Assembly: GCF_900115435.1 (NCBI RefSeq)
Contig: NZ_FOWK01000002.1
Span: 372,001-436,000 of the forward strand
Origin: Prevotella sp. tf2-5
GTDB taxonomy: Bacteria > Bacteroidota > Bacteroidia > Bacteroidales > Bacteroidaceae
Direction of reading: 5' to 3'
Length of the DNA: 64,000 bases
The notes beneath the pieces are model-generated. The model ran no database searches and was not told the origin of the DNA. It saw only the letters and a list, made by a program, of their open reading frames with translations. Positions within the stretch are counted from its first letter, which is position 1; every line of letters begins with the position of its first letter. The translations under genes and the position numbers were made by a program. Below are positions 23,757 to 32,536 of this stretch, piece by piece.

Positions 23757-25608
23757 GATACTTGCTGTCTGATGTATGCTGTCTGCTGTCTGTTGCCCGT
23801 TGGCTATTGTTCGTTTCCTTGTACCAGAAGAAATACTGTCGCTGGGCGAGTTTCTCCTTTTGGCTGTGGGCACTGTACACCTTCTCTAACGTATAGGGGT
23901 CATAGCCCGTATACCATGTCTCTGTGGACACCGTCATGGGTGTCGGCGTGAAGTCCTGAACCTGTTCCAAATGGAAGTTCAACTGTTTGGTAATCTCCGC
24001 CAGTTGTGCCATGTCCTGTTCTGTGCAGCCAGGGTGACTGGAGATGAAGTAGGGGATGATCTGCTGGTTGAGGTGCTCCTCTTTGTTGATACGGTCGAAG
24101 ATACGCTTGAAGTCGTAGAACTGTTGGAACGACGGCTTCCGCATCAACTGCAACACCTTATCGCTGGTATGCTCTGGCGCTACCTTTAAGCGTCCGCTCA
24201 CATGACGGGTGATCAACTCATGGGCATACTCCTTGGCGGCTTGGTTGCTTGCCTCGTCCTTGCTGTGGTGCAGGATGAGGTCGTAGCGCACACCACTGCC
24301 GATGAAACTCTTCTTCACACCGGGTACGGCATCCACGGCACGGTAGATATCCAGTAGTGCCGAATGGTTGGTGTCGAGGTTAGGACATATCTGTGGATGA
24401 ACACAACTGGGACGCTTGCATTTCTCACATGCCTTGATATTACGCCCTTTCATGCCATACATATTCGCGGAGGGACCACCGAGGTCGGAGAGGTAGCCTT
24501 TGAAGTCGGGCATCTGAACGACCTGTCGGACCTCTTTGAGAATACTCTCTTTCGAGCGGCAGGCGATAAACTTACCCTGATGGGCAGAGATGGTACAGAA
24601 TGCACAACCGCCAAAGCATCCGCGGTGGATATTGACGCTGTGTTTGATCATCTCGTAGGCAGGAATACGCTTACCCTTGTATTTCGGATGTGGCTGACGG
24701 GTATAGGGCAGGTCGAAGGAAGCATCCAGCTCCGCTGTCGTCATAGGAGGATAGGGTGGGTTCACGACCACACATGATGGCTGACGGCTGCTGTCGGATG
24801 TCAGACACCTGCCTTCTGCCTTCAGACTTCCCAGGGGTTGTATCAGTCGCTGTGCATGAATCATGTTCGACTGTTCCTCGATATGTCGGAAGTTCTCCGC
24901 TTGTTTCCGTTTGTCCTGCAGACATTCTTCATGAGAGTGAAGAACGATGTCCTGTTCCGTGATTCCACCCGGGATATCCTGTTTGTTGGCAAGGTATACT
25001 ATCTGCGGCAAGTCATGTAACGCACTGACAGGTTGTCCCTCATCCAGTCGGCGAGCCAGTTCCAAAGTCGTCTTCTCTCCCATGCCATAGGTGATGATGT
25101 CGGCAGGAGCATCACAGAGGATACAGGGACGTAACCTGTCCTGCCAGTAGTCATAATGGGTCAGGCGGCGCAGGGAAGCCTCGATACCTCCCAGTACGAT
25201 GGGCACGTCAGGATAGAGCTCTCGCAGGATGCGGCTATAGACGATGGTGGGATATTCCGGTCGCATGTCATGTCGTCCGTCAGGGCTATAGGCATCCTCG
25301 GAGCGCAGACGGCGGTTAGCTGTGTATTTGTTGACCATTGAGTCCATGCAACCTGGTGAGATACCGAAGAACAGGCGTGGGCGTCCCAGTTTCTTAAAGT
25401 CACGATAGTCACCATGCCAGTCGGGCTGTGGTACTATCGCCACCTTATAGCCCGCAGCTTCCAGTACTCGTCCGATAACAGCGGCACCGAAGGAGGGGTG
25501 GTCGACGTAAGCATCTCCACTAAACAGGATCACATCGACCTCCGTCCATCCGCGGAGGTCGAGTTCCTTCTTTGTCGTAGGTAGAAAATCCGTCAGCCTA
25601 TATTCCAT
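23680..25608 (-). CDS. YgiQ family radical SAM protein (UPF0313)
   Basis: 642 residues. A B12-binding-like N-terminal region is followed by the radical-SAM cluster motif CFGGCAFC (CxxxCxxC) within SVNIHRGCFGGCAFCTISAH, then KRPSCVHPQICPNL and VAPEHTSDKVLQLM, which are characteristic of YgiQ. The biochemical role of YgiQ is unknown. Two stretches look inserted: about 14 residues before VVVNPPYPPMTT (LKAEGRCLTSDSSRQPS) and the C-terminal SQRATDSRQHTSDSKYHD. Both are encoded by short CAGACAGCA/CTGACATC-like word repeats. The C-terminus is Arg/Lys rich. Confidence 0.9.
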   Translation of the reverse strand: MEYRLTDFLPTTKKELDLRGWTEVDVILFSGDAYVDHPSFGAAVIGRVLEAAGYKVAIVPQPDWHGDYRDFKKLGRPRLFFGISPGCMDSMVNKYTANRRLRSEDAYSPDGRHDMRPEYPTIVYSRILRELYPDVPIVLGGIEASLRRLTHYDYWQDRLRPCILCDAPADIITYGMGEKTTLELARRLDEGQPVSALHDLPQIVYLANKQDIPGGITEQDIVLHSHEECLQDKRKQAENFRHIEEQSNMIHAQRLIQPLGSLKAEGRCLTSDSSRQPSCVVVNPPYPPMTTAELDASFDLPYTRQPHPKYKGKRIPAYEMIKHSVNIHRGCFGGCAFCTISAHQGKFIACRSKESILKEVRQVVQMPDFKGYLSDLGGPSANMYGMKGRNIKACEKCKRPSCVHPQICPNLDTNHSALLDIYRAVDAVPGVKKSFIGSGVRYDLILHHSKDEASNQAAKEYAHELITRHVSGRLKVAPEHTSDKVLQLMRKPSFQQFYDFKRIFDRINKEEHLNQQIIPYFISSHPGCTEQDMAQLAEITKQLNFHLEQVQDFTPTPMTVSTETWYTGYDPYTLEKVYSAHSQKEKLAQRQYFFWYKETNNSQRATDSRQHTSDSKYHDHHRAKPYREEPAKEKRGRHRRHP

Positions 25609-25611
25609 CCC

Positions 25612-25646
25612 TCAACTCTCAACTTTCAACTCTCAACTCTCAACTA
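25612..25646. repeat. 7-bp tandem repeat TCAACTC, 5 units, upstream of ygiQ
   Basis: Units TCAACTC, TCAACTT, TCAACTC, TCAACTC and TCAACTA fill the whole gap between ygiQ and the preceding small gene, and the last unit contains that gene's stop codon. Confidence 0.9.
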
Positions 25647-25991
25647 ATTAAACGGTGTCCCCTGGAAGGCGCGTGTTGTCATGCCGAGATTCCCATTACC
25701 ACGGTTCTTCCAGTTAATAAACAACAGGACGAGTTGCTGCAGCCCGTATGCCTTCATGTTCTGGTGATAGATCACATCCAGGCAAAGGTCCAGCAGGTTC
25801 TTGTCCTTACCAGCGTCTGACTCCAGCATAGAGCGGATGTTCAGTTTCAGTTTGTCGAGGACCTGCTCGTCTACATAGCCGTTGGAGTCAATCAGGTCAC
25901 GGAAGAGTTGATACTTCTCAATGGTTTCCAAATGTTGGTCGCTGATCTCGATACTTCGTGTACCGCTTGAATTGGTTTGAATCTTGTACAT
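25644..25991 (-). CDS. Conserved hypothetical protein, 115 aa
   Basis: Soluble, no signal peptide, predicted helical (QHLETIEKYQLFRDLIDSNG, LLDLCLDVIYHQNMKAYGLQQLVLLFINWKN). I do not recognise the family. It is the fourth gene of the leftward run, 16 nt after the amidase-like gene, which argues that it is real. Confidence 0.6.
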   Translation of the reverse strand: MYKIQTNSSGTRSIEISDQHLETIEKYQLFRDLIDSNGYVDEQVLDKLKLNIRSMLESDAGKDKNLLDLCLDVIYHQNMKAYGLQQLVLLFINWKNRGNGNLGMTTRAFQGTPFN

Positions 25992-26007
25992 AATCTTAGA
26001 TTTTTAG

Positions 26008-28893
26008 TTATTTTAATAAGAAATTTAATATACCACGCATGATAGATCTTTGTTTCTGTTCGTCTTTGATACACTCGAAGGGAAAGCCCATCACGAAAGA
26101 ACGGTAATCTTTCCCTTTGTAGGCGACAGCCGCATCTTGTCCATCCGCATACTGCATGACAGTGAACGCGGGTGCCATAGGTCGGAGGATGTCAGCAGAG
26201 GTAGCGGCATAATGCTCCTCGTTGAGACGATTATAATAATATATCTGTGTGCCCATGCCATTGACCTGGTTGCTCTCGGATCGGTATTGTCCGCCATAGG
26301 TACATTTCAAGGTCTGAGCAACAAACTGCTCATCCTCCGAGCCAGCGATGTCCGTACCGATATAGGCGCCACTCACCAACAGTGCTCCTCCCTTATGGGT
26401 GTAGTTCTGCAGGACTTTCCGCATGGCAGGAACAAAAGACTTATAGTAAACCAGGCTGTGCCCGTCATTACGCTCCAGACCTAATACAAGGTCAACCAAG
26501 TCATAGCCCTTCAGTTTCACCTTCCCGGTCTCTACCGCCTTGCTGGAGGCACTGACGAAATTGTATTCGTTAGCCGATGCTATTGCCTTTGCGTGGGTAG
26601 TGACATAGTTGAAATCATTCCCCGCAATGAACATGCCAGCCAGCTCCTCACTGCTCCATCCGAGGTCATTCATGGTCTCTCCACCCGCCTGGTCCCTGTT
26701 GAAACAACGTTGCATGCCCACCCATCCGGCTGTTGCTCCGTAGGTGATACCGGGGTCGTCATCCATATTGAAACCTTGTTCTCGACTATTGTTGAGGACA
26801 GCTGGTGATGACAGACGATGGAAGCCATTGACAATCATAACGGTCTTCTTTGCCGAAGGAGTGTAATAGGCGGAAAGGACCTCTGTCGGGAAACTCCTTC
26901 CTCCTTTATTGACAGCCGCTACTTTGAAGTGGTAGAGGATGTTGGGCTCTAACTCTATCTCATGACTCTTTCCTTTGACGAGTACCCCATTGTCGAAATC
27001 GGCACCGCCCTCTGATGTAAAGATGATATAGCCAGTAGGAGAGGCTGACGGCTCTTGTGGGTCTTTCACCTCTTCCCATGACAGGTGTGCCTTGTTCTTT
27101 GATAGTTCAATGTGGAAATGATCAGGAGCTAACGGGGTGACCGTGCATGCCAAATTGTGTTGTTCACTGACATAGCGCAGGATGGTCTTGTAGATGATAC
27201 GTGCCAGGGTAAACTTGAAATTGGGGTCTTGTCCATAGCGCATGTCAGGGAAGTTCTGGTGTGACAGGGTCTCCAGAATAGCACATGGTACGGCAGGGAC
27301 ACGACTCTCGGAGTAGTTGCGGTCATAAAGCTCCCTTCTGTTCCACCGTCCGTATTTATATTGGAGCTCATTGGTGACATTGGTCAATAACGCGTCAGCA
27401 AAATCACGGGAGGCCAGACGGGAAAGTCCCGCATTAAGCTTGCCGTCATTGAAATTAGAGGTGATAACAGATAAGCTGCCAATCAGTCCCTCACCATCTT
27501 TGGCAAAACCGGCATCACTATGTACTGCCAGAGCCAGCTCGATAGGAACGCCGAGTCCTTCACTATTGGGGACAAATGGGGAACCGCCGGCAAGATAGTT
27601 GGTCATATTTGACCGTACATTGATATCGTCAGCATAGTCGTCGGTGCCCTCTCTGCCGCTATATACCGTATAAGGCATACCAGCCCACTGTGCATAGTAA
27701 CGGGCACCCTCTATGGCACGAGGCAGTCCACTGACCGTCTCACCGCGTTTGATGTTACCCATACCACCGCCGAAGCGCACGGCATCCGTGGTCACTACAC
27801 CGTTACGGTCGCTCTGGTTAGTCAGTGTCACACGGTTGAACTCACTATATCCCTTGTCAAACTCAAAGGTACCGAGGTACACCCACGTACCTCCACCCAT
27901 CTTCTGGTTGACATGGAAGACAGTGCGTTCACCCTTGTGCCAGATGGTGTATTCGGCATTGTCAATGCTGTTGTCCAAGGTCTGGTAACTTACATATACG
28001 GCATAACGACCTGTCTTGGGGAAGTCCGGCTGATAACTGGCAAGAGAATAACGGCTCTTGCTGTTTGTCGTCTTCACCATCCGTGCGGTACCAGCCTCAA
28101 AAGGATTCTCGTTGTCGATGTATGCAGAGTCGTGACAGGCAAAACCCGGAATATCTGTCGTCCTCCATTTGCCATGGGATGTCGCCTCGATATAGTTACG
28201 CTTACTGCCATCGTTATCCACAATGACTTCCTCTTTCTGCCATACGCGCTCCCGGGGAGTGAAAACGACGGCTCCCGCATGCTCCAACATCGGGATGAGG
28301 TAAGGTACTACGATGGTTTGGGTAAAGAGATCCTCTGTCGTTCCGAAGAGCTTGGGACGTTGCCATTTCCACAGTCCTGTCTTGTTGTCGAAATATCGTC
28401 CGTGGCTTGCCCATAGCGAGAGATGCCTGCCCTGCAGTCCTTCCTTGATATCATAGGGTATGTTCACGTTCCTCACCCATGGCTCCCCTTGGTAGTCTGT
28501 GCTCCATATGCGACTGTCATCTTTGTGCTTCTTGAGACGGTTAGGAACTAGTTCCTGTATCTCATACTGGTGGGTCTCCACCTTCAGATAGTAGCTGGCA
28601 TAGGGTGATGGCAGTAGTTGTTTGATCTTACTATAAATATTTTCTACCACCTGGGGGGTGAAAGACTGTTCGGCAAAGGCATCGTTGGCGGTAACGGTGA
28701 TCGTCTCGCTCTCGTCGTCTATCTGTAGGTCGGTCAGGTGGGCAGCTCTTGAAAACTGTGCCCCCTCTGGCTTATAGTTCTTGAAATAGTTCTCTAATTT
28801 GTCCTTGATGCCAGTAGTGTTCTCCTTTTGTGCCCAGCCATGATATGGACAGAGCACGGCAATCAGGATCATGATGATTGTCAGTCTTTTCAT
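26008..28893 (-). CDS. N-acetylmuramoyl-L-alanine amidase-like protein with golvesin and FnIII domains
   Basis: 961 residues with signal peptide (…LCPYHGWAQ). An Amidase_3-type catalytic domain appears split: the first half (~155-240) has SLWASHGRYFD (His ~164) and GTTEDLF (Glu ~187). An inserted golvesin/Xly-CBD-like beta domain follows (~280-375, PKTGRYAVYVSYQTLDNSID). The second half has LALAVHSDAGF (His) and CAILETLSHQNFPDM (Glu). The His/Glu/His zinc ligands and catalytic Glu are thus all accounted for. An FnIII-like segment and a C-terminal domain follow. Such proteins are often labelled 'xanthan lyase'; a cell-wall amidase fits the residues better. Its start overlaps the acyltransferase stop by 4 nt. 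Confidence 0.75.
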   Translation of the reverse strand: MKRLTIIMILIAVLCPYHGWAQKENTTGIKDKLENYFKNYKPEGAQFSRAAHLTDLQIDDESETITVTANDAFAEQSFTPQVVENIYSKIKQLLPSPYASYYLKVETHQYEIQELVPNRLKKHKDDSRIWSTDYQGEPWVRNVNIPYDIKEGLQGRHLSLWASHGRYFDNKTGLWKWQRPKLFGTTEDLFTQTIVVPYLIPMLEHAGAVVFTPRERVWQKEEVIVDNDGSKRNYIEATSHGKWRTTDIPGFACHDSAYIDNENPFEAGTARMVKTTNSKSRYSLASYQPDFPKTGRYAVYVSYQTLDNSIDNAEYTIWHKGERTVFHVNQKMGGGTWVYLGTFEFDKGYSEFNRVTLTNQSDRNGVVTTDAVRFGGGMGNIKRGETVSGLPRAIEGARYYAQWAGMPYTVYSGREGTDDYADDINVRSNMTNYLAGGSPFVPNSEGLGVPIELALAVHSDAGFAKDGEGLIGSLSVITSNFNDGKLNAGLSRLASRDFADALLTNVTNELQYKYGRWNRRELYDRNYSESRVPAVPCAILETLSHQNFPDMRYGQDPNFKFTLARIIYKTILRYVSEQHNLACTVTPLAPDHFHIELSKNKAHLSWEEVKDPQEPSASPTGYIIFTSEGGADFDNGVLVKGKSHEIELEPNILYHFKVAAVNKGGRSFPTEVLSAYYTPSAKKTVMIVNGFHRLSSPAVLNNSREQGFNMDDDPGITYGATAGWVGMQRCFNRDQAGGETMNDLGWSSEELAGMFIAGNDFNYVTTHAKAIASANEYNFVSASSKAVETGKVKLKGYDLVDLVLGLERNDGHSLVYYKSFVPAMRKVLQNYTHKGGALLVSGAYIGTDIAGSEDEQFVAQTLKCTYGGQYRSESNQVNGMGTQIYYYNRLNEEHYAATSADILRPMAPAFTVMQYADGQDAAVAYKGKDYRSFVMGFPFECIKDEQKQRSIMRGILNFLLK

Positions 28894-29447
28894 TCTATGT
28901 CTCCTAATGCGAAGTTCTCTGGTTTCTTTCCCTTGAACTTACTGAAATATAGTTTGATCTCTCGCATTTGCTGGTCGAGGTCACCATTGGGTATAATCGT
29001 TTTTGTACATTCAATCAGTCGTTTCTCGTAGTCGATACCATAGAGCAGGATAGGCAGCTCCGCCTTGAGGGCGATAAAGTAGAAACCTTTCTTCCAGTCG
29101 GGATTCGGTGAGCGGGTTCCCTCTGGTGTGATACACAGCCGGAAGGTCTTTGCCTGCCGTGCCGTCTCAGCCAGGTTGTCAGTCATACTCGTATGCTTGG
29201 AGCGCCATACGGGGATGCCGCCTAACCGCTTGAAGATAGGACCGAGGGGCCAGAAGAACCATTCTTTCTTCATCAGGAAGTTACTGTCAAGACCTGTGGC
29301 ACCGTTATAAAGCTGTCCGAGAACAAAATCCCAGTTGGTGGTGTGGGGAGCCAGACAGATAATATACTTGTCGGGGTGAGCCTCCGTCACTTCGGCGGTC
29401 CACCCCATGTGTTTGTACAGTAACCAGTTACAAAATTTTCTCCACAT
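28890..29447 (-). CDS. 1-acylglycerol-3-phosphate acyltransferase-family protein
   Basis: 185 residues. The catalytic HX4D motif is in LAPHTTNWDFVLG, with the acceptor-binding FPLGPIFKRLGGIPVWRSK and the EGTRSPN motif that follows in PlsC-like enzymes. It therefore transfers an acyl group to a lysophospholipid or related lipid at the inner membrane. Short for a full PlsC but complete in motifs. It sits 5 nt after a small conserved gene and overlaps the next by 4 nt. Confidence 0.85.
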   Translation of the reverse strand: MWRKFCNWLLYKHMGWTAEVTEAHPDKYIICLAPHTTNWDFVLGQLYNGATGLDSNFLMKKEWFFWPLGPIFKRLGGIPVWRSKHTSMTDNLAETARQAKTFRLCITPEGTRSPNPDWKKGFYFIALKAELPILLYGIDYEKRLIECTKTIIPNGDLDQQMREIKLYFSKFKGKKPENFALGDIE

Positions 29448-29452
29448 GTTTC

Positions 29453-29722
29453 TTACAGATTATTAATATGGTCAAGAATCTCAACGACTTCCTTACTGAA
29501 CTTTTCCTTGAGGTCCTTGTAATATTGTTTTGCGGGCATTCCCGGTTCTGGATGGGAAATACGGCTGATGTAGTTCTTTTGAACTTTAGCGATAGAGAGC
29601 AGGATCGTTTCTGCCTCAGGGTGATTAGGTGAGTTTCCATACAACGATGCTGCTACGAAGTCTACAAAGAGTTCCTCACAGATAAGGTTGATTTGTTTTT
29701 TCAATGTTTTCTTGTTTGCCAT
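29453..29722 (-). CDS. Conserved Bacteroidales small protein, 89 aa
   Basis: The start at 29722 (MANKKTLKKQINLICEELF) is chosen because it follows a promoter; the longer in-frame start at 29803 would lie upstream of the -7 box. It is an all-helical soluble protein (ICEELFVDFVAASLYG, EVVEILDHINNL). I recognise it only as a conserved unknown. It is the first gene of the leftward run ending at 22950. Confidence 0.65.
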   Translation of the reverse strand: MANKKTLKKQINLICEELFVDFVAASLYGNSPNHPEAETILLSIAKVQKNYISRISHPEPGMPAKQYYKDLKEKFSKEVVEILDHINNL

Positions 29723-29761
29723 AAATAGTGTCCTCCTTAAATTGTTATTTGTTTTGAACTC

Positions 29762-29769
29762 CAAAGATA
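29762..29769 (-). promoter_or_regulatory. -7 element of the leftward gene run
   Basis: TATCTTTG on the minus strand, 39 bp before the ATG at 29722. No -33 TTTG is visible. Confidence 0.6.
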
Positions 29770-29865
29770 CGGATAAATTTTGACTTACATCATATTTCAT
29801 CACATAAAAAAGATTAAAAAGCAGAAAATAGCACTTATTCTTTCTTATTTCTTACAGAAATTGAT

Positions 29866-29873
29866 TAATTTTG
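29866..29873 (+). promoter_or_regulatory. -7 element of pfp
   Basis: TAATTTTG, 43 bp before the ATG at 29917. Confidence 0.65.
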
Positions 29874-29916
29874 TCAGCCAATTGAGCATTATCGTTATTT
29901 AATTAAATAAGAATTT

Positions 29917-31554
29917 ATGGAAAAGAGTGCATTGCAGAACGCAAGAGCAGCCTATCAGCCTAAATTGCCAAAGGCTCTTCAAGGCGCAGTGAAAATCAAA
30001 GAAGGTAAGGCAACACAGAGTGTTGGTGATCAGGAAGAAATCAAGAAACTGTTCCCTAACACCTATGGTATGCCTATCGTAGAGTTCGAGCCTGCTACCG
30101 AGGCAAACACGAAGAAGATGAACGTGGGTATCATCCTTTCAGGTGGTCAGGCTCCTGGCGGTCACAACGTCATTACCGGTCTTTTCGACCAGATTAAGAA
30201 GCTGAATCCCGAAAACCGTCTGTACGGTTTCATCCTTGGTCCTGGTGGTCTGGTAGACCATAATTATATGGAGCTGACCAAGGATATTATTGACGAGTAT
30301 CGTAATACCGGTGGTTTCGATATGATCGGCTCTGGTCGTACGAAACTGGAGAAGGTAGACCAGTTTGAGAAGGGTTTGGAGATTATCCGTGAGCTCGACA
30401 TCAAGGCTATTGTGATTATCGGTGGTGACGACTCAAATACCAATGCCTGCGTACTCGCAGAGTATTATGCTGCAAAGAACTATGGCGTACAGGTGATCGG
30501 TTGTCCGAAAACCATCGATGGTGACCTGAAAAATGATCAGATTGAGACCTCTTTCGGTTTCGATACCGCTTGTAAGACATACTCAGAGCTCATCGGTAAT
30601 ATCGAGCGTGACTGTAACTCTGCCCGTAAATACTGGCACTTTATCAAGGTGATGGGTCGCTCAGCCTCTCATATCGCCCTGGAGTGTGCATTACAGACAC
30701 AGCCAAATATCTGCCTTGTCTCTGAGGAGATAGAGGCAAAGTCTATGAGTCTCGACGATGTCGTGGCGTATATCGCCAATGCCGTATGCGTACGTGCTGC
30801 CGAGGGAAATAACTTTGGTACAGTCATCATCCCAGAGGGTGTTATCGAGTTCATTCCTGCCATCAAGAAATTGATCGCACAGCTTAATGACGTACTTGCT
30901 ATGCCTGAGGCTAAGGATATCAGCCGTGATGAGCAGGTTGACTTCGCCAAGAGTCATCTCACCGAGGAGAACCTTGCGGTATTCAACAGCCTGCCTGTTG
31001 GTGTGGCTCGTCAGCTTGCCCTCGACCGTGATCCTCACGGAAACGTACAGGTGTCACTCATTGAGACAGAGAAACTGCTCTCTACCATGGTGGCACAGAA
31101 GCTCGAGAAGATGAAGAAGGCAGGTAAGTACGCTGGTAAGTTCTCTGCCCAGCACCATTTCTTCGGCTATGAGGGACGTTGCGCGGCACCTTCTAATTTC
31201 GATGCCGACTATTGTTATGCGCTTGGTACCTCTGCAGCCCAGTTGATCGCTAATGGTAAGACAGGTTACATGGCTATCGTGAAGAATACTACGGCTCCTG
31301 CCGACAAGTGGATCGCAGGTGGTGTGCCCATTACCATGATGATGAACATGGAGAAGCGTAATGGTGAGATGAAGCCTGTTATCCGTAAGGCACTCGTAGA
31401 ACTTGACGGTGCGCCTTTCAAATGCTTCGCGGCACAACGTGACCGTTGGGCCAAGGAGACCTGCTATGTATATCCCGGACCTATCCAGTATTGGGGACCG
31501 TCTGAGGTATGCGACCAGCCCACAATGACGCTGGCTCTTGAGCAGGCAAAATAA
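29917..31554 (+). CDS. pfp: PPi-dependent 6-phosphofructokinase
   Basis: 545 residues, the long type of pyrophosphate-fructose-6-phosphate 1-phosphotransferase. GGQAPGGHN is the phosphate-donor loop. [11 protein letters not shown] carries the Asp that marks PPi instead of ATP use, and CPKTIDGDL is the catalytic loop. It makes fructose-1,6-bisphosphate reversibly in glycolysis. A lysozyme gene begins 6 nt downstream. Confidence 0.95.
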   Translation: MEKSALQNARAAYQPKLPKALQGAVKIKEGKATQSVGDQEEIKKLFPNTYGMPIVEFEPATEANTKKMNVGIILSGGQAPGGHNVITGLFDQIKKLNPENRLYGFILGPGGLVDHNYMELTKDIIDEYRNTGGFDMIGSGRTKLEKVDQFEKGLEIIRELDIKAIVIIGGDDSNTNACVLAEYYAAKNYGVQVIGCPKTIDGDLKNDQIETSFGFDTACKTYSELIGNIERDCNSARKYWHFIKVMGRSASHIALECALQTQPNICLVSEEIEAKSMSLDDVVAYIANAVCVRAAEGNNFGTVIIPEGVIEFIPAIKKLIAQLNDVLAMPEAKDISRDEQVDFAKSHLTEENLAVFNSLPVGVARQLALDRDPHGNVQVSLIETEKLLSTMVAQKLEKMKKAGKYAGKFSAQHHFFGYEGRCAAPSNFDADYCYALGTSAAQLIANGKTGYMAIVKNTTAPADKWIAGGVPITMMMNMEKRNGEMKPVIRKALVELDGAPFKCFAAQRDRWAKETCYVYPGPIQYWGPSEVCDQPTMTLALEQAK

Positions 31555-31560
31555 TTGAAT

Positions 31561-32445
31561 ATGCCGACAAAGCGTAAACCGCAACAAAAGCGACGCTTGA
31601 CGAGTCCTGTCCGCCATAAGCGGCCAGGACTCTTAGTGCGTCTTATCCAACGTATGCCAGGTTGGGCGTGGTGGATTGGCGGTGCTTTAATCGTCGCGTT
31701 ATATGTCTTTTTCTTCTATTACATTTTTGTAGGTCCCTTTGGATTCCGTTGGCGTGCCCTTTACGGTGATGTCAATTACCCCGAGGGATATGAGATTCAT
31801 GGTATTGACATCAGTCATCATCAGGGTACCATTGACTGGCAGGAACTGAAGGACAACGGCCAGATAGACAAGTATCCCGTGCGTTTCATTTATATGAAAG
31901 CGACGGAGGGTGCCAGTATCGTTGACGAGAATTTTTACGACAACTTTCATCAGGCTCGTGAGTATGGCTTTACTCGCGGTGCCTATCATTTTTATAGTGT
32001 CCATTCTCCGGCAAAGGCTCAGGCGGAATATTTCATCCGCCATGTGAAATTGGAGAATGGTGACCTTCCACCGGTACTTGACGTGGAGCACAAGCCCAAG
32101 AACCAGACTGACGAGCAGTTTAAGGCGAGTGTCTTGGAATGGTTGGATATTGTGGAGAAACACTATAAGGTAAAGCCTATAATCTATACGTATTATAAGT
32201 TTAAGTTAAAATACCTAAGTGACTCGGTATTTGATAGTTATCCGTATTGGATAGCTCACTATTATGTCGAGCAGGTGGAGTATGAGGGACCATGGAAATT
32301 CTGGCAGCATACCGATAATGGTCGTCTTCCAGGCATCAAGGGTACGGTCGATTTTAATATTTACAATGGCTCTTTTTATGACCTTCGTAAACTCACGATC
32401 GGAGCTCGTGAGCAGATCGGGGAGGATGCCTATCTGGACGAATAA
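31561..32445 (+). CDS. GH25-family lysozyme, membrane anchored
   Basis: 294 residues from the ATG at 31561. The basic N-terminus (KRKPQQKRRLTS) is followed by one TM (~38-58), then a GH25 muramidase domain: GIDISHHQGTIDW (first catalytic Asp), FIYMKATEGAS, YHFYSV, PPVLDVE (acidic pair) and WQHTDNGRLPGIKGTVDFNIY. This looks like a wall-remodelling hydrolase anchored in the inner membrane. It follows pfp by 6 nt, so it is likely cotranscribed. Confidence 0.9.
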   Translation: MPTKRKPQQKRRLTSPVRHKRPGLLVRLIQRMPGWAWWIGGALIVALYVFFFYYIFVGPFGFRWRALYGDVNYPEGYEIHGIDISHHQGTIDWQELKDNGQIDKYPVRFIYMKATEGASIVDENFYDNFHQAREYGFTRGAYHFYSVHSPAKAQAEYFIRHVKLENGDLPPVLDVEHKPKNQTDEQFKASVLEWLDIVEKHYKVKPIIYTYYKFKLKYLSDSVFDSYPYWIAHYYVEQVEYEGPWKFWQHTDNGRLPGIKGTVDFNIYNGSFYDLRKLTIGAREQIGEDAYLDE

Positions 32446-32467
32446 GGACAAAATATCTGCATTTTCG

Positions 32468-32498
32468 TTGGGATTTAGACGGAAAATGTGTAATTTTG
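32468..32498 (+). promoter_or_regulatory. Promoter of the ilvD operon
   Basis: TTG (32468-32470), 20 bp, TAATTTTG (32491-32498). The leader is ~35 nt. Confidence 0.75.
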
Positions 32499-32536
32499 CA
32501 AACTAAATTAGGAAAAGAACAAATACTTGATATAAA

